The translations under genes and the position numbers were made by a program. Positions 1 through 10,557 of a DNA stretch of 64,000 nucleotides are shown piece by piece. The notes under the pieces are model-generated. The model was given only the letters and a program-made list of their open reading frames with translations, did not search any database and was not told where the DNA came from. Every line of letters begins with the position of its first letter. The stretch's first letter is position 1. This DNA comes from Eutypa lata (Eukaryota; Ascomycota; Sordariomycetes; Xylariales; Diatrypaceae), in contig JAKULF010000011.1 of NCBI GenBank assembly GCA_022661535.1, positions 806,001 to 870,000 on the forward strand. Reading direction: 5' to 3'.

Positions 1-1411
1 CATCATCATCCTTGGCTTTACTTTCCGCCTCATGGAGCATGCTTAGTAGGACTGGTATGACAAGAAGACCTAATGTCGCTTCCCTAGATTTGTAGGCAAA
101 CCCAGCCTTAAAGAGCGAAGTCAAAACTGTTGCGGCCATTACCGACTCAATGCCACTACGAGACCTCACTAGATGAATAAGCCAAGGTATCAAGGGGCTT
201 TCGGCTTCCTCTGTTTCTGTATCGGTATTGTCCCCTTGAAGATTCCAGGGAGACGAGCTCATGTGAAATTTAGACATCGACCGACTTTTGAGAGTGTTCT
301 CTTTGGAGGCAGATGTACTAAGAGGTGGTAATATACCATGGGCCATCCCACGCGTATGAGATGGTATATGAGGTAGCAAAAAATCCATTGGGTCGCCACC
401 CATTTGCCTCGTAGGTCTCAGGCCAGGTAGTTCGGGAATTTCTGATGACGCTTTGGAGTAGGTGTTTGAATCGTAGCTGGTGTTGGGGAATACAGCTAGT
501 ATGGATGGCGAAAATAGTAGTTTACATGCTCTAAACGGAGAGTCTGCTGTTATGGCGGCAATTGCACCAAGAACGCTCTCCAGGCCATGATCAGATCTGG
601 CAGGTTGAGGTATGTAATCCGATAAACCTGAGGACTTTGCGAGGATTTCAGCATTTGGTAAGACATATCCAGCGGCGACTGCAAAACTCGCTAGCTTCGT
701 AGCAAGAGCGTCAAGAATCCCACTGTTAACCATGGCATTCTGATGGCGTTCCTCACGGCAGAAGTTCTTTATTAAGTCTGCGACAAGGGAGACTTGAGCT
801 TGAATTTCCGATGTTGGATCGGGCTGAGATAATATCTCCAGAAACAACTCAAGCTTGTCATTGGCAAATATCGTATCGGCCAGTACGGCCTGGAGGGAAG
901 GCGCCGAAGCTTCGGAAATCGACTGTAACACACGGAGAGCAGCTAGGACGATTTGTGGTTGCTCGCTCCGCAGACATGAAGGGCTCAGGATGGTGGGTAA
1001 AGTACCAGCGGCATAGAGAGGTGGGAGGAATGCAGGTCCAGCTAGGTAAAGAGAACACATGTGTTAGTAACTTAAGAAATGTTGACATAAAATTAGAGGG
1101 CATGATGCGTGCGTACCATTGGCAAAGCTCGTAAGGAGCTGTATAGCATGCAACCTTGAGGTCTCATCGAGTGTGAATGGTTTGGGAACAATTGAGGGTC
1201 GCTGCGTATCCTTCCCAGATGGATACGTATCGGGCGCAGAGGCGATAATGTTAACTAGAATTCTTATTATACCACGATGTACCCATCGCTCTTTTCGTTG
1301 ACGGTGGCCAACTACATCATTCTTAATGCACCTAAGGGCAGCGATTCGGTCGGAATATGAAGGAGCATTTAGCTGAGTTAATATAAAGTGTATATCGAGA
1401 GGCATCGCCAT
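1..1411 (-). CDS. vid28: Vid28/Gid5-like armadillo-repeat subunit of the GID ubiquitin ligase (3' end outside window)
   Basis: Two exons are visible: 1411-1117 and 1041-1, separated by a 75-bp intron (1042-1116) with a GTACGC donor and CTAG acceptor. The frame stays open without a stop through all of 1041-1, giving about 445 residues before the window ends. The N-terminal part (IAALRCIKNDVVGHRQRKE, then an LVNII helix) matches the first armadillo helices of fungal Vid28/Gid5 and animal ARMC8. Further Leu/Ala-rich helical repeats follow, with a Ser-rich insertion around 290-330. In yeast this family is the scaffold of the GID/CTLH E3 ligase that degrades gluconeogenic enzymes when glucose returns. 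I start at the Met at 1411 (or 1405); an in-frame Met at 1507 would add an acidic, poorly conserved-looking leader. The gene is divergent from the cyclin gene at 3650. Family assignment is by recognition; the C-terminal half cannot be judged. Confidence 0.82.
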
Positions 1412-3649
1412 GATCGTAAGGTCTTTTAGTCTTAAAAGACCAAGCCAGTTCCTGTCGTCGTCTTTGTCGTCGTCAGATAGGTGGATATGTGTGTTGTTGC
1501 GTCGCAATCGCAGCTGTAGTAGTCGCGTTGAATAGAAATCACGAAGTTAATTAAATGCTCTGGAATGGAATCTAATTTGGGTATAAGCCGACTCTGGAGC
1601 GCCAACACCTACGCAACTGGACGAGATCTTGAGTAGCACGCCTGAAGTGTTTCTGATGCAAAATGCGCTCAGATTTTTCATAGCTGATAGTCACAATGAG
1701 TTACCATGTCTGGTTGTTCGTTGCCAAGTATCGGCTTAATGATTCGCTCATTGTCATCACACGCGATGTCACCCATTTACGTAGATAGACATAGGCAGTA
1801 AGACAAGAAGACAATATATACAGTAACTGCATATTACCTTTATATTAATACACCCACAATAAATGCAATCAACAACCACATTTAGCGTACTATTCTAGTT
1901 CCGAGGCCGGAGACTCCGTGCTTTCGCCGGAGTTGATTTCGGGAAAGTGAAGGCTGCCCTCGTCATACACGGAACTATTCAAGTCAAACAAAGACTATGA
2001 CAAACTGATGATGCCTCTAAAAACTAGTATTATACATTCAAAGGGATCTGACGACAAAGCTGCAAGATTAATCTACTATGTTTAGATTCTTTGATATTTA
2101 CATGTAGGTTTCCGACAGACTTACATTGATCTCAAAAGATATATATGATATAACTACGTGCTACAGACAACTATCCTCGGACCAATATATATGTACCTGG
2201 TTATAAAGAGATCACACGGGTTTCTTCAGCCTCGTATAGTTGCTATGTATCTACGTAGCATGTTAAAGTGTAATCCTTGCTGTGGCAGCACCACGTTTAT
2301 TTATGACATCACAAGCAATATGTATTAAAGGTTTCGCTCGCCTCTAATTCGAACGGACAGGAGCTCCCTAGACCAATCAGGGCCCTACGGGAATATGCAG
2401 GTTTGTCCATGCAATGTGAGTTCGGTCAGAGGTTTAACTAGGCTCTGCAACTATTTCATTGCCATCTCAAGGAAATTGTACTTAACTAGCCATTAATAGC
2501 TTTAGGAAGAAAAAATAGGTATATACCGAGGCTGTCTGATTCAGTCCACCGGTAACTAGATCACCCATCGTCCGTACTATAACTATATTAGGGGCAAGTA
2601 GACTTACTTATAATATGTAGGTAGGTATGACATGTATGTGAGCGACTCCAGGTAATCCAAGGTAGCTGAATCTTACCCAATCCCTAATAGGAGGATCAAG
2701 GCTATATTTTAGGAAAGAAGTCCGCGCAATTACTCTTCTACAATAGACCACGTTAAGTATGTGCAGTATTGACCGTCAAGGTCGCCGGCAGTGTCTTCCT
2801 ATCGCAAACGTCGGTAAGAACGGCGCAGTAGATTCGAACTTGGTAAGGCCGACTTAAATATACTAAACCATTTTAGGCCAGGCCTGGGCTTTAAACATCC
2901 CACATGGTTGGTGCCAGGATGCACAAGGGCCACAAGCGCCCGAAAACGCTTCAGGTTTTGATGTCTCTCTCTTTATTCTTCATCTTCCGCCTCTTCACAC
3001 ATACTGCGCGCTAGTTGCTAGTTGATAAGCCCTGGAATCAGGTGCCCACAACGCAGCGGAGCAGCGCTGAACGGTGAAGGGCGGCGTCTTTCACTGGTCA
3101 GGATCACATTCTGTATAACCTACGTACATACCTCTTCTAATGACTACTACCTACTACCTGAATACTACCTTATTACTTACTACGTAGTATATACGAACCT
3201 AATTACCTAGTATCATCATCCACCGGGTCATCGTACGTAATCACGTTTCTCCTCTGAATCGAGTTTTCAACGAGCCCGAAGACTACTCTTGTCAGACCCA
3301 AATCGACTGAAACTTCCGTATCATAATATTTACTCGGATCTGCCTCCGTCTACCAATCTTTGTTCTAGCATTAGACGCTAAGTGAGATCAAGGCTCAATC
3401 AAGTGGGATTAACCCGACAAGAATTCCCTCGAATTTTATAGTGAGCCGCCTGGGGGTTTGGAGGGGCCTTTTTCTCATCGCTCGAATTTCTACCTAAGGT
3501 CATCCGGTGACGCCCACTTTTTCCCGATAACGTGCCCAGTTCCTACCATATGTTAGGCTGATTGCGATCCCTGGATCAACGCGCCGGAGACCAAGGCAGA
3601 AGAAGAAAAAGTAGAAGAGTACAATGCTTCCGATAACTCGGAGAAGATC
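1412..3649. other. 2.2-kb divergent intergenic region, no gene recognised
   Basis: This lies between the divergent vid28 and cyclin genes and should contain both promoters. It is moderately AT-rich. The only open frames are short (one of 62 codons at 3022-3210) and show no family features. No tRNA-like A/B-box pair was found. Confidence 0.6.
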
Positions 3650-4934
3650 ATGTTGACTTCGTCTCCAGTTGCGCCAAGGGCAACCAACGCATCGCCGAGG
3701 ACTTTTCACTACGCTTCTAGTACTACTGCCGCCGCCGTCCCGGCTGCGACACATTCCACTCGTTCCCCACGTCAGTCACCAAAATCCCCAAGGGTAATTG
3801 CGCCTCTCGCGCGCCGCCAATCTAAGCAGTCCCTTTCGAGGCCTTCTCCTTCGGAACTGCGATCGCCTCCGTCGCAGACCAGATCGTCGAAACAATATGT
3901 GGGAGTCGATGCCGCGACGCAATACTCACCGATGGAGCCATTTGACCCCACGGTGCCCTTACGAGCCGCATCGCCATCCCAGGCTGGTCCAAGAAGATCG
4001 CACGACCCCGCAAAGACCACCACACCAACGGTAGCACCATTGGCACCACCGCGTCCCGCTATCACAGAACCACCTCCCGAACCGAACATATCACCCGAGA
4101 GATTGGACGACCCTCGCACAAATCCCTTATCGCCTGGAAAGCGGCGCAACTCTCAAGACCTAGCACCGGCGCAGCCGTCTTCCTCCGTGGTTGCGGCCAG
4201 TCAGCCCAGCTCCCCGAAACGCTCCAAACCCAACCAGGGTCCTCCCAAAGTATTGCCTCTGAGATATGAGCTATGCGAGGTAGAGGATATGGTGGTCCTT
4301 ATCGCCAATATGCTAAGCGAGCTGATCGAGACGAACGACTCGATAGCCATGAAAAATGGCCAACTTACAAGATTTCATTCTAGGTGTGTATGTAAACCGC
4401 CTCTGCAGTCTGTGCAGCACTAACTTAATGTACAGAACCGCACCGGGCATCTCCGTTATAGATTACCTCCATAGACTGGCTAAGCATGCTACACTATCAC
4501 CGCCACTTCTCCTTTCTATGGTCTACTACATCGATAGGCTGTGCGCTCTGTATCCTGATTTCACCATCAACACCCTCACTGTACATCGCTTCCTAATCAC
4601 CGCCGCAACTGTCGCTGGAAAGGGGCTATCAGACTCGTTTTGGAACAACTCGTTCTATGCGCGCGTAGGGGGCGTCAAGGTTGCCGAGCTGAAACTCTTG
4701 GAACTCGAGTTCCTGTATCGGGTGGACTGGAGAATAGTCCCGAACCCGGAAGTTCTCGTCGCCTACTACAAAGGCTTGGTAGAGCGGTGCGATGGATATA
4801 TCCTCGAGGGCGACGAAGACGGGGCTGAAGAGGATGAATCCGACGAGATATGCGATGACGAGGATAACGAATCGTCACCGAAAGAGGGTAGCATGGAGGA
4901 GACGGAGGAAGACAACGACACGGCCCAGGATTGA
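3650..4934 (+). CDS. Pho80/Pcl-type cyclin (CDK regulatory subunit)
   Basis: Two exons, 3650-4383 and 4436-4934, join over a 52-bp intron (GTGTGT...CACTAAC...ACAG) to give 410 residues in frame. Residues about 1-200 are Pro/Ser-rich and disordered. From about 205 onward is the Pho80-family cyclin box: ISVIDYLHRL, LLLSMVYYIDRLC, LTVHRFLITAATVAGKGL, FYARVGGVKVAELKLLELEF. The splice restores the FHSR-TAPGISV junction typical of the family. The last 40 residues are highly acidic. The family pairs with Pho85-type kinases; in Neurospora and yeast the PREG/Pho80 members keep phosphate-responsive transcription off, while other Pcl members control glycogen or morphogenesis. I cannot tell from sequence alone whether this is the phosphate cyclin or another paralogue. 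The start is the first Met of the frame and an upstream exon is not excluded. Confidence 0.88.
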
Positions 4935-5682
4935 GCGTATACCCAGCGAGGGAAGCAGAGTGCTCTAGCTAGGTATAATAGTTGAAATGGGAGTCTGGCC
5001 CCAGGCTATGTATGAGACACATGATAAACATACGGGTCATGAGAAATGACGAAAAGAGAGGGAACGAGGTGTGTCCTATTAAGCGTAAGGCGCCAGGGGA
5101 AATTTCTAAAGACTCCAGGACGAGAAAGGAAAGTCTTCATAGAATTTCGGATTCTACATATCTTGGGGGAGTCCTTAACACGAGCGACATGGTGCAAGCA
5201 AGAGTGGGAGGGGAGTTAACATATGGGAAGGCACTGCTGCTGTTTGCCCTTCAACAAACACCCTTGCAAATATCTACCAAGTTCGAATAAAATCATGAAA
5301 TTACCGTATATATTTGATAATCCTTGTTTGATATAAAGACCGGATCATTTAAATTCAGTCCATGTACGTATAAATGTAGTGCTGTGAGGCTCCGTCAGCC
5401 TTCTAGTTAGTTAGATATTTGTTGGTGTGGGATTGACATGCGCGTTGCACGTTTCTGGGGCTAGCTGAATGTACATACGTAAATCGGCTTAAATTCGAGA
5501 CCACCACCGCCCCTCTCTCTACATCACTATAACTAAACCACCAAATCAAACCTCGACCTCAGGCAATCCTTGCGGTCTTCCAACCCCGGCGACGACATTA
5601 ATAATATCGCGGTAGCTTCTATTGACCAGATTCCCAAATCGATGCAGTAGATAGGAAACACAGTACACGCGCACACAAACAC
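4935..5682. other. Intergenic, 0.75 kb, no gene recognised
   Basis: Terminator side of the cyclin gene and promoter of emc10. A 102-codon open frame (4982-5290) has no recognisable motif and ordinary intergenic composition. Confidence 0.6.
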
Positions 5683-6534
5683 ATGAAGCTCCCAACCATC
5701 CTCTCGGGCCTGGCAGCCCTCGCAGCCCTCGCCAGCGCCGACCGGCGCACCGCCACCATCTACATCCAGCCCATCCTCTCACACCACCAGCAGTCGGCTC
5801 CCGTCCCCTTAGCAACGCTAGAATACGACGCGGGAGGAAAAGGCCCAAATACGGCGACAACAACAGAAGGGGACGCCGATTCATCATCATCATCATCATC
5901 AGAGATCGAAATCCTCTCCTACGAAGCCCCCGAGCTACCCCCGGACGCCTCGCTCGTCCGCGTCGGTGTCTGGGATGGCAGCAGCAGCAGCAGTAGTAGT
6001 ATTGCGGGCGGTGGTGGGCGCTGGATCTCGAGCACGACGCTCGCGAGCGCCGAGAACTTCGCCAAGGGGTACGCGCCGGTGCTGGCTGTGACGATAAGCC
6101 CATCAATATCAGCATCGACGTCAAGCAGCAAGAACAGCAAGGGCGCCGGAGGAGGAGGAGGAGGAGGAGGTGATATACTGGGGGTCGCCATCAAGGGCGT
6201 GGCGGTCGATGCGGGCTACACGCGGGATTTCGGCCCCAAGGCTGTCCTCGTGCGGACGGAGCCCGGTCGCCAGGTCGATCTGAACAGGCCGGTTGTGCTG
6301 GGGCCTGAGGGTAAGACCGTCGAGGCGGAGCCCGAGAAGAGCCTTTTGCAGAAGTGAGTTTTGCCTCTCTTTTCCTTTCCTTTCTTTTCCTTTCTAAAAT
6401 CTATTTCTTCGCGTGTTCTACGACGATGATGGTTCCGGGTCATTGCTAACATATTATGCGTCAGGTACTGGTGGTTGATTGCTGTCGTCGTCTTGCTGAC
6501 GATGACTGGCGGTGGAGGTGAGGGCGGCAAGTAA
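5683..6534 (+). CDS. emc10: ER membrane protein complex subunit 10 (EMC10)-like protein
   Basis: Exons 5683-6353 and 6465-6534 join across a 111-bp intron (GTGAGT...GCTAAC...TCAG) to give 246 residues. Residues 1-19 form a signal peptide with a Leu/Ala core. A lumenal beta-rich domain follows (RRTATIYIQPIL, ATLEYDAG, PPDASLVRVGVWDG, ENFAKGYAPVLAV, GPKAVLVRTEPG). The second exon supplies a single C-terminal membrane segment and the hallmark tail KYWWLIAVVVLLTMTGGGG, as in fungal Emc10. The family sits in the EMC, which inserts tail-anchored and polytopic membrane proteins in the ER. Unusual here are two seven-residue Ser runs (about 67-73 and 100-106) and an eight-Gly run (156-163), encoded by trinucleotide repeats. 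Family call is by recognition of overall layout and tail. Confidence 0.85.
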
Positions 6535-7705
6535 TGGTAATGAATGGATAGACTACGCTTGGGCGTTACGTATGTACGCTGTTATCGAGATAGAATAGAG
6601 ATTACAGCTATGAATTTTGTATGATGCGTATTGGTTTTTATATTCTATGGCCTAGCATTATCTCCTATATTATTACGCTGCTCACCGTACCATTTTCCTG
6701 ATAGATATCGAGGCAATTCGACCCCGTATCAGGGAGAAGGTTTACATAGATAGCACCGAGCTATTCTCAAATGAAGGAATCTCTTCGAGGGGAATATTGC
6801 TTGCCATGTGCCTGCCTATATTCCCTTCGCTATGCATTCTAGGAGTTGATAGTATGCATATCGCAATGCTAGTTACTACAACAAACCAAGCCACCACAAA
6901 GCCCTTAAATTTTTTGGTAGTGAGCTGTTCAAGGAGTATTTTATGATGCCTCTATATTGTAGACAAACCATAACAATTCTTAATATGTATCACTTAATCC
7001 TTCAAGAGAAATTGTCCAGCATAAAACAAGTACCTAGTTAGAGGTAGTGTTTAAGTTGTGTGCCGCTTAAGCTATCACGATATCAAAGGCATCTCGATTG
7101 ATAGGCAACTAACCATAACTACATAACTACATACCTACATACCTGTATAGAGCTAGACAAGCCTATGCAGCAGCGGAAGGCAACATTGACTAGACCCCAA
7201 AAGATGAAGCTAGTCTATTTTCAGAAAGGCGGTCAGAACTCCAGCTTGCCATTCCTGAGGCAGAATCCCATCAATTGCCTGGTACCCACATGTACCGTAG
7301 TAACAGGAATCTCGAATCGCGTTAGCGTGGTTGTCCTGCAGGCCCGAAAAGCAACAGCTGCAAATCGCAAAACCATCTAAAACGTTAATAAACAAGTTCC
7401 TCTGCAGGTGCGACACCTTTTCCTCCCACTTCTCTACTTACATACATACATACCTACCTACTTGGTTAACTACTACCAAACATTTACCACCAATCTGCAA
7501 TTTCCCCAACCAATCGCGATTTTCGGAGAAGCTCATTGCACGAGAGCAAAACACCTAAAACACACACAGGCACACAACACCACACTACACCACACTACAC
7601 CACACCACACTACACTTCATCTTTTTCTGCTCACCGTGTGTGTGTGCGCATCCAATCAAATCGTCTCTTCCGACCTTTTTACTTTCACACCGCGACAAAG
7701 TCACA
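6535..7705. other. Intergenic, 1.2 kb; chz1 promoter with short tandem repeats
   Basis: No gene is recognised between emc10 and chz1; short open frames at 7165-7558 look random. The chz1-proximal part contains CATA/CCTA tetranucleotides (7440-7462) and a CACACTACAC-type tandem repeat (7579-7615), followed by a pyrimidine-rich leader just before the start codon. Confidence 0.55.
7579..7615 (+). repeat. CACACTACAC tandem repeat in the chz1 leader
   Basis: A 10-bp unit CACACTACAC occurs twice exactly and then in shortened form, about 90 bp upstream of the chz1 start codon, probably within the 5' leader or core promoter. Confidence 0.8.
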
Positions 7706-8240
7706 ATGGCTACCGAGAACGGCACCACTGTCCCTAACCAGGACCCCACTAAGGTCACTGAGCCTGTCGAGTCCAAGGGAAAGGGCAAGGCCGTTGCTGA
7801 GGATCCCGCCGATGTGTCAATGGACGATGACGAGGAGGATTCCGATGAAGAGGTGAGTAGCTGACAATACATACAGCACCTAAACAACGTTTTTACCTTA
7901 GAAAGCATCTAAACTAACAAAATTTGTTTATTTAGGCCGGTGATGGTGGTATGTACATATGAATAAGCGCAGCACAACCTCTCTCCGTAGCAGCGCAACG
8001 GATTAACCACTGGGTCAATTGCAAATTGCTAACAAGTTATGTGGAACAGACGACAACGAGGAAGACGGCTTGGAGGAGATCGACCTAAGCAACATCGTGG
8101 AGGGCGGTCGCCGAACCCGAGGTCGCGTCATCGATTGGGCCAAGGCGGCCGAGGAGAATCCTGCCGAGGACGACGATGACGACGAGGATGACTTCGAGCC
8201 CGAGAAGGAGGAGGAGGACGACAAGATGGATGAGTCGTAG
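7706..8240 (+). CDS. chz1: Histone H2A.Z-specific chaperone Chz1
   Basis: Three exons, 7706-7852, 7936-7948 and 8050-8240, give 116 residues in frame. The middle exon is only 13 nt; it is bounded by a TTTAG acceptor and a GTATGT donor and restores frame into the CHZ motif. The protein is mostly acidic (DDDEEDSDEE at the end of exon 1, Asp/Glu-rich tail). Its conserved core is LEEIDLSNIVEGGRRTRGRV followed by IDWAKAA, the CHZ domain that binds H2A.Z-H2B dimers. Length and acidity match the family; yeast Chz1 delivers H2A.Z to the SWR1 remodeller in the nucleus. The start follows TCACA and is the first Met in frame. Splicing of the micro-exon is inferred from frame and splice sites only. Confidence 0.93.
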
Positions 8241-8358
8241 TCGGTTTCTTTTTCGGAGCAAAAAGGTCATCTTCGTCAGGTTAGGTTCGATCGTCTCTTC
8301 ACGTCAGCATTAACTTTTCGGAGTTCTCAACGACCGACCATATTGCTTGGACGATGGC

Positions 8359-8384
8359 AAAAACAAACAAACAAACAAACAAAA
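8359..8384 (+). repeat. (AAAC)n microsatellite
   Basis: About six AAAC units, roughly 120 bp downstream of the chz1 stop codon, so probably in the 3' UTR. Confidence 0.9.
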
Positions 8385-9304
8385 GTTTGTTCTATCTGGC
8401 ATTGCACATATAATACTAGGATTTGCAGTTCTGGGCCCACTGCTGGCTACAGAATCATACGAGGGGGGACGGATGACCCTTTTTGACACAGAGTTATATC
8501 CTCTCTTGGCAGCAAGTCTTCGTGAGGTTCATGAATCTCTCCTAGACGTATGTACATTGCATACATGCATATGGGAAATGAAAAAAAAAAAAAATACACA
8601 CAAAGCTTATGACCATACTACATTGACCAAGACTTTATTTAGCACGTGCCTATTAAGCGGTGAAACATGAATAGCTTCCATCTCATATCTCAGTAGCATT
8701 TACCAAAATCCAGTGTATAAATCCAGTGTATATTCCCTTTACGACCCCAGGTCCAGGCCTTCACTGCTCTACAATAGTTACTTCTGGGAGTTGCTATTGC
8801 GGTTTTATGTCGCGAGAGCAACTTCTCAATTAGGCATTTACTACCGGTTGTACGCAGTACGAAGATAAGCCACAAGTCAGATGAGGTGTAATATCATATG
8901 CCAAGCTATCCAATTGTTAATGTTCCAGTCCTTCTGCATAACATAGCAAGCACACCTCAGTAGAAAACCCGGAAATGCAGAAGCGGCTTTCATCGTAGCA
9001 AGTCCCGGCCCAAAGCTACATACATACATATCAAGACCATTATACAAACTCAACCGATCCTATGTTTATGGACTTCCTCTTAGTAGAGATGCTGTTGTTT
9101 CTTTAATTTGGCTGCCAAACAGTACATTGGGTAGGGAATGACTAAATAAAAACATGCGCCCAAGCTATGTATGTGTGTAGTACGAGTATGTATGTAGGTA
9201 GTTCAAGGAGCTCTATCTCCCAAGTATGTACCTTGATGGATATGTACATATTAGCTCCCCTATTCCTCCTTTTCGCTTACTCCATCCACCCCAACGTATA
9301 ACAC

Positions 9305-9330
9305 CTACTACTACTACTACTACTACTACT
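9305..9330 (+). repeat. (CTA)n microsatellite
   Basis: Eight to nine CTA units immediately past the 3' end of the minus-strand CmcJ-like gene. Confidence 0.9.
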
Positions 9331-9345
9331 TCTGCTGTTCACACA

Positions 9346-10557
9346 TCACTCGTAAAACACCAAACACCGCACCTCAATGCTCTGCCTGGGCAGCGCATCC
9401 GGCGGCGTCAGCGGATCCACAAACGCCGTATGAGGCGTGCGCACCGCGACGCCGTCCCTCCCCCGGGGCCCCTGGCCCTCCCCAAACGAATCAAAGCACT
9501 TGAGCAGCAAGACCTCGTCGGGCTGCATATCCTTGGCGTAGTAGAAGCGGTGGTTCTCGCTGGGCCTGACCCCGAACGTCTCGCCCCGGACCTCGTACCC
9601 CTCCGTCGACCTCAGCGTCTCCTCGTCGGGGACGCGCTCCTTCCCACGATCATCGTCATCCTCTACGCTCCCGCGCTTCGGGTAGAGCAGGTCCACCGCC
9701 ACGAAGTCGTCCGGCGTCGTGCTCCGCCAGTCGATCACGCCCAGCGGGAACTCCGACGCCGCGCGCCCGATCGGCCGCCACACGTTGACGATCTGGTACC
9801 GGCCCTGCAGCAGGCGCTCCGCCTCGGCGGGGTCCTTCACGTGCCGTCGGACCCGCGCCGCCGCCGCCCCCGCCGTCTGGTCTACGTGCACGAGCTGGAC
9901 GGGGCGGCGCGGCGAGTCCGGCGTGCGCCGTCGGATCGTGTGGTCGAAGATGACGACCTTGCTGACTTTCTGGCCGGCCTTGGTGCCGTTGGTGCCGTTG
10001 TGGTTACCATGGACGCCGTTCGTCGTGCCGTTGGTAGCAGGGCCGTTGCTGCCGTCCGGGAGGTGCTTCCGGAGCAGCGCCTCCACCTCGGCGTAGTACG
10101 CGCTGCGCACCGCCGCGTCGTCCAGGAACGTGGCTTCCGTCGCGGACGTCGGCTCCCGGAGCAGCGAGAAGCCCGCGCTGTCCGTGGTGAACCCCGCTGC
10201 GGCGGAGGAAGGCGGGGACGCGGGGGATGTGCCGGCGGAAAGGAGGCCCCGTAGGTCCGCGACGGGTCGGGTTACCTCGATCCGAGAGTAGCTGCTTGCG
10301 TCGGCGTCTACCTTGCTCCACGGCTTCGTGTCTGCTGGGAGCCCCGAGAGGTCGATGTGTCGGAATGCGGCTGTGGTCATTGTGATGTTTGTTGCTGCTG
10401 CTGTTGTTGGTGATGGCGATGGTGATGATAGTAGTGTCCTCTCACTGGAGAAGAACTTGCGCGGGACTAGCTTATAGTTGTAGTTCTGGTGGTGATAGCG
10501 TTTGCTGGCTTGGGTGAATACTCTACGGATAGTCGCGGATGTGGATGTGGATAACAT
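9346..10557 (-). CDS. CmcJ/AsaB/GA4-desaturase-family oxidoreductase
   Basis: A single uninterrupted frame of 403 codons. It shows the conserved layout of the fungal CmcJ-like family: VVIFDHTIRRR (about 201-211), VHVDQT (223-228), RVRRH, GRYQIVNVWRPI (252-263), PLGVIDWRS, RFYYAKDMQPDEVLLLKCFD (337-356), TPHTAFVDP (374-382) and SIEVRCLVFY at the end. His224-x-Asp226 and His376 look like a 2-oxoglutarate/Fe(II) facial triad; this is inference. Relatives include AsaB of aspergillic acid synthesis and gibberellin GA4 desaturase, but substrates vary, so the reaction is not predictable. A second in-frame Met at residue 60 (position 10380) begins the family-like part; the first 59 residues are basic and Ser-rich, like a mitochondrial presequence. 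Residues 170-196 hold an Asn/Gly-rich insertion. The gene is strikingly GC-rich compared with its flanks, and no other biosynthetic gene is adjacent. Confidence 0.88.
   Translation of the reverse strand: MLSTSTSATIRRVFTQASKRYHHQNYNYKLVPRKFFSSERTLLSSPSPSPTTAAATNITMTTAAFRHIDLSGLPADTKPWSKVDADASSYSRIEVTRPVADLRGLLSAGTSPASPPSSAAAGFTTDSAGFSLLREPTSATEATFLDDAAVRSAYYAEVEALLRKHLPDGSNGPATNGTTNGVHGNHNGTNGTKAGQKVSKVVIFDHTIRRRTPDSPRRPVQLVHVDQTAGAAAARVRRHVKDPAEAERLLQGRYQIVNVWRPIGRAASEFPLGVIDWRSTTPDDFVAVDLLYPKRGSVEDDDDRGKERVPDEETLRSTEGYEVRGETFGVRPSENHRFYYAKDMQPDEVLLLKCFDSFGEGQGPRGRDGVAVRTPHTAFVDPLTPPDALPRQSIEVRCLVFYE

Larger units (their letters stand above)
8241..9345. other. Convergent intergenic region, 1.1 kb, no gene recognised
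   Basis: 3' regions of chz1 and the CmcJ-like gene. It contains an (AAAC)n run at 8359-8384, an A-run near 8581 and a (CTA)n run at 9305-9330 just beyond the CmcJ-like stop codon. Short open frames show no family motif. Confidence 0.6.

Noticed and set aside
5546..6194. Minus-strand frames opposite emc10
   Set aside because: They arise from repeats of the sense gene (poly-Arg, poly-Leu, poly-Pro readings of TCA/GGA runs).
9226..10254. 342-codon open frame on the plus strand
   Set aside because: It is the antisense shadow of the GC-rich CmcJ-like gene, Arg/Pro/Leu-rich with no motif; the minus strand carries all the family motifs.
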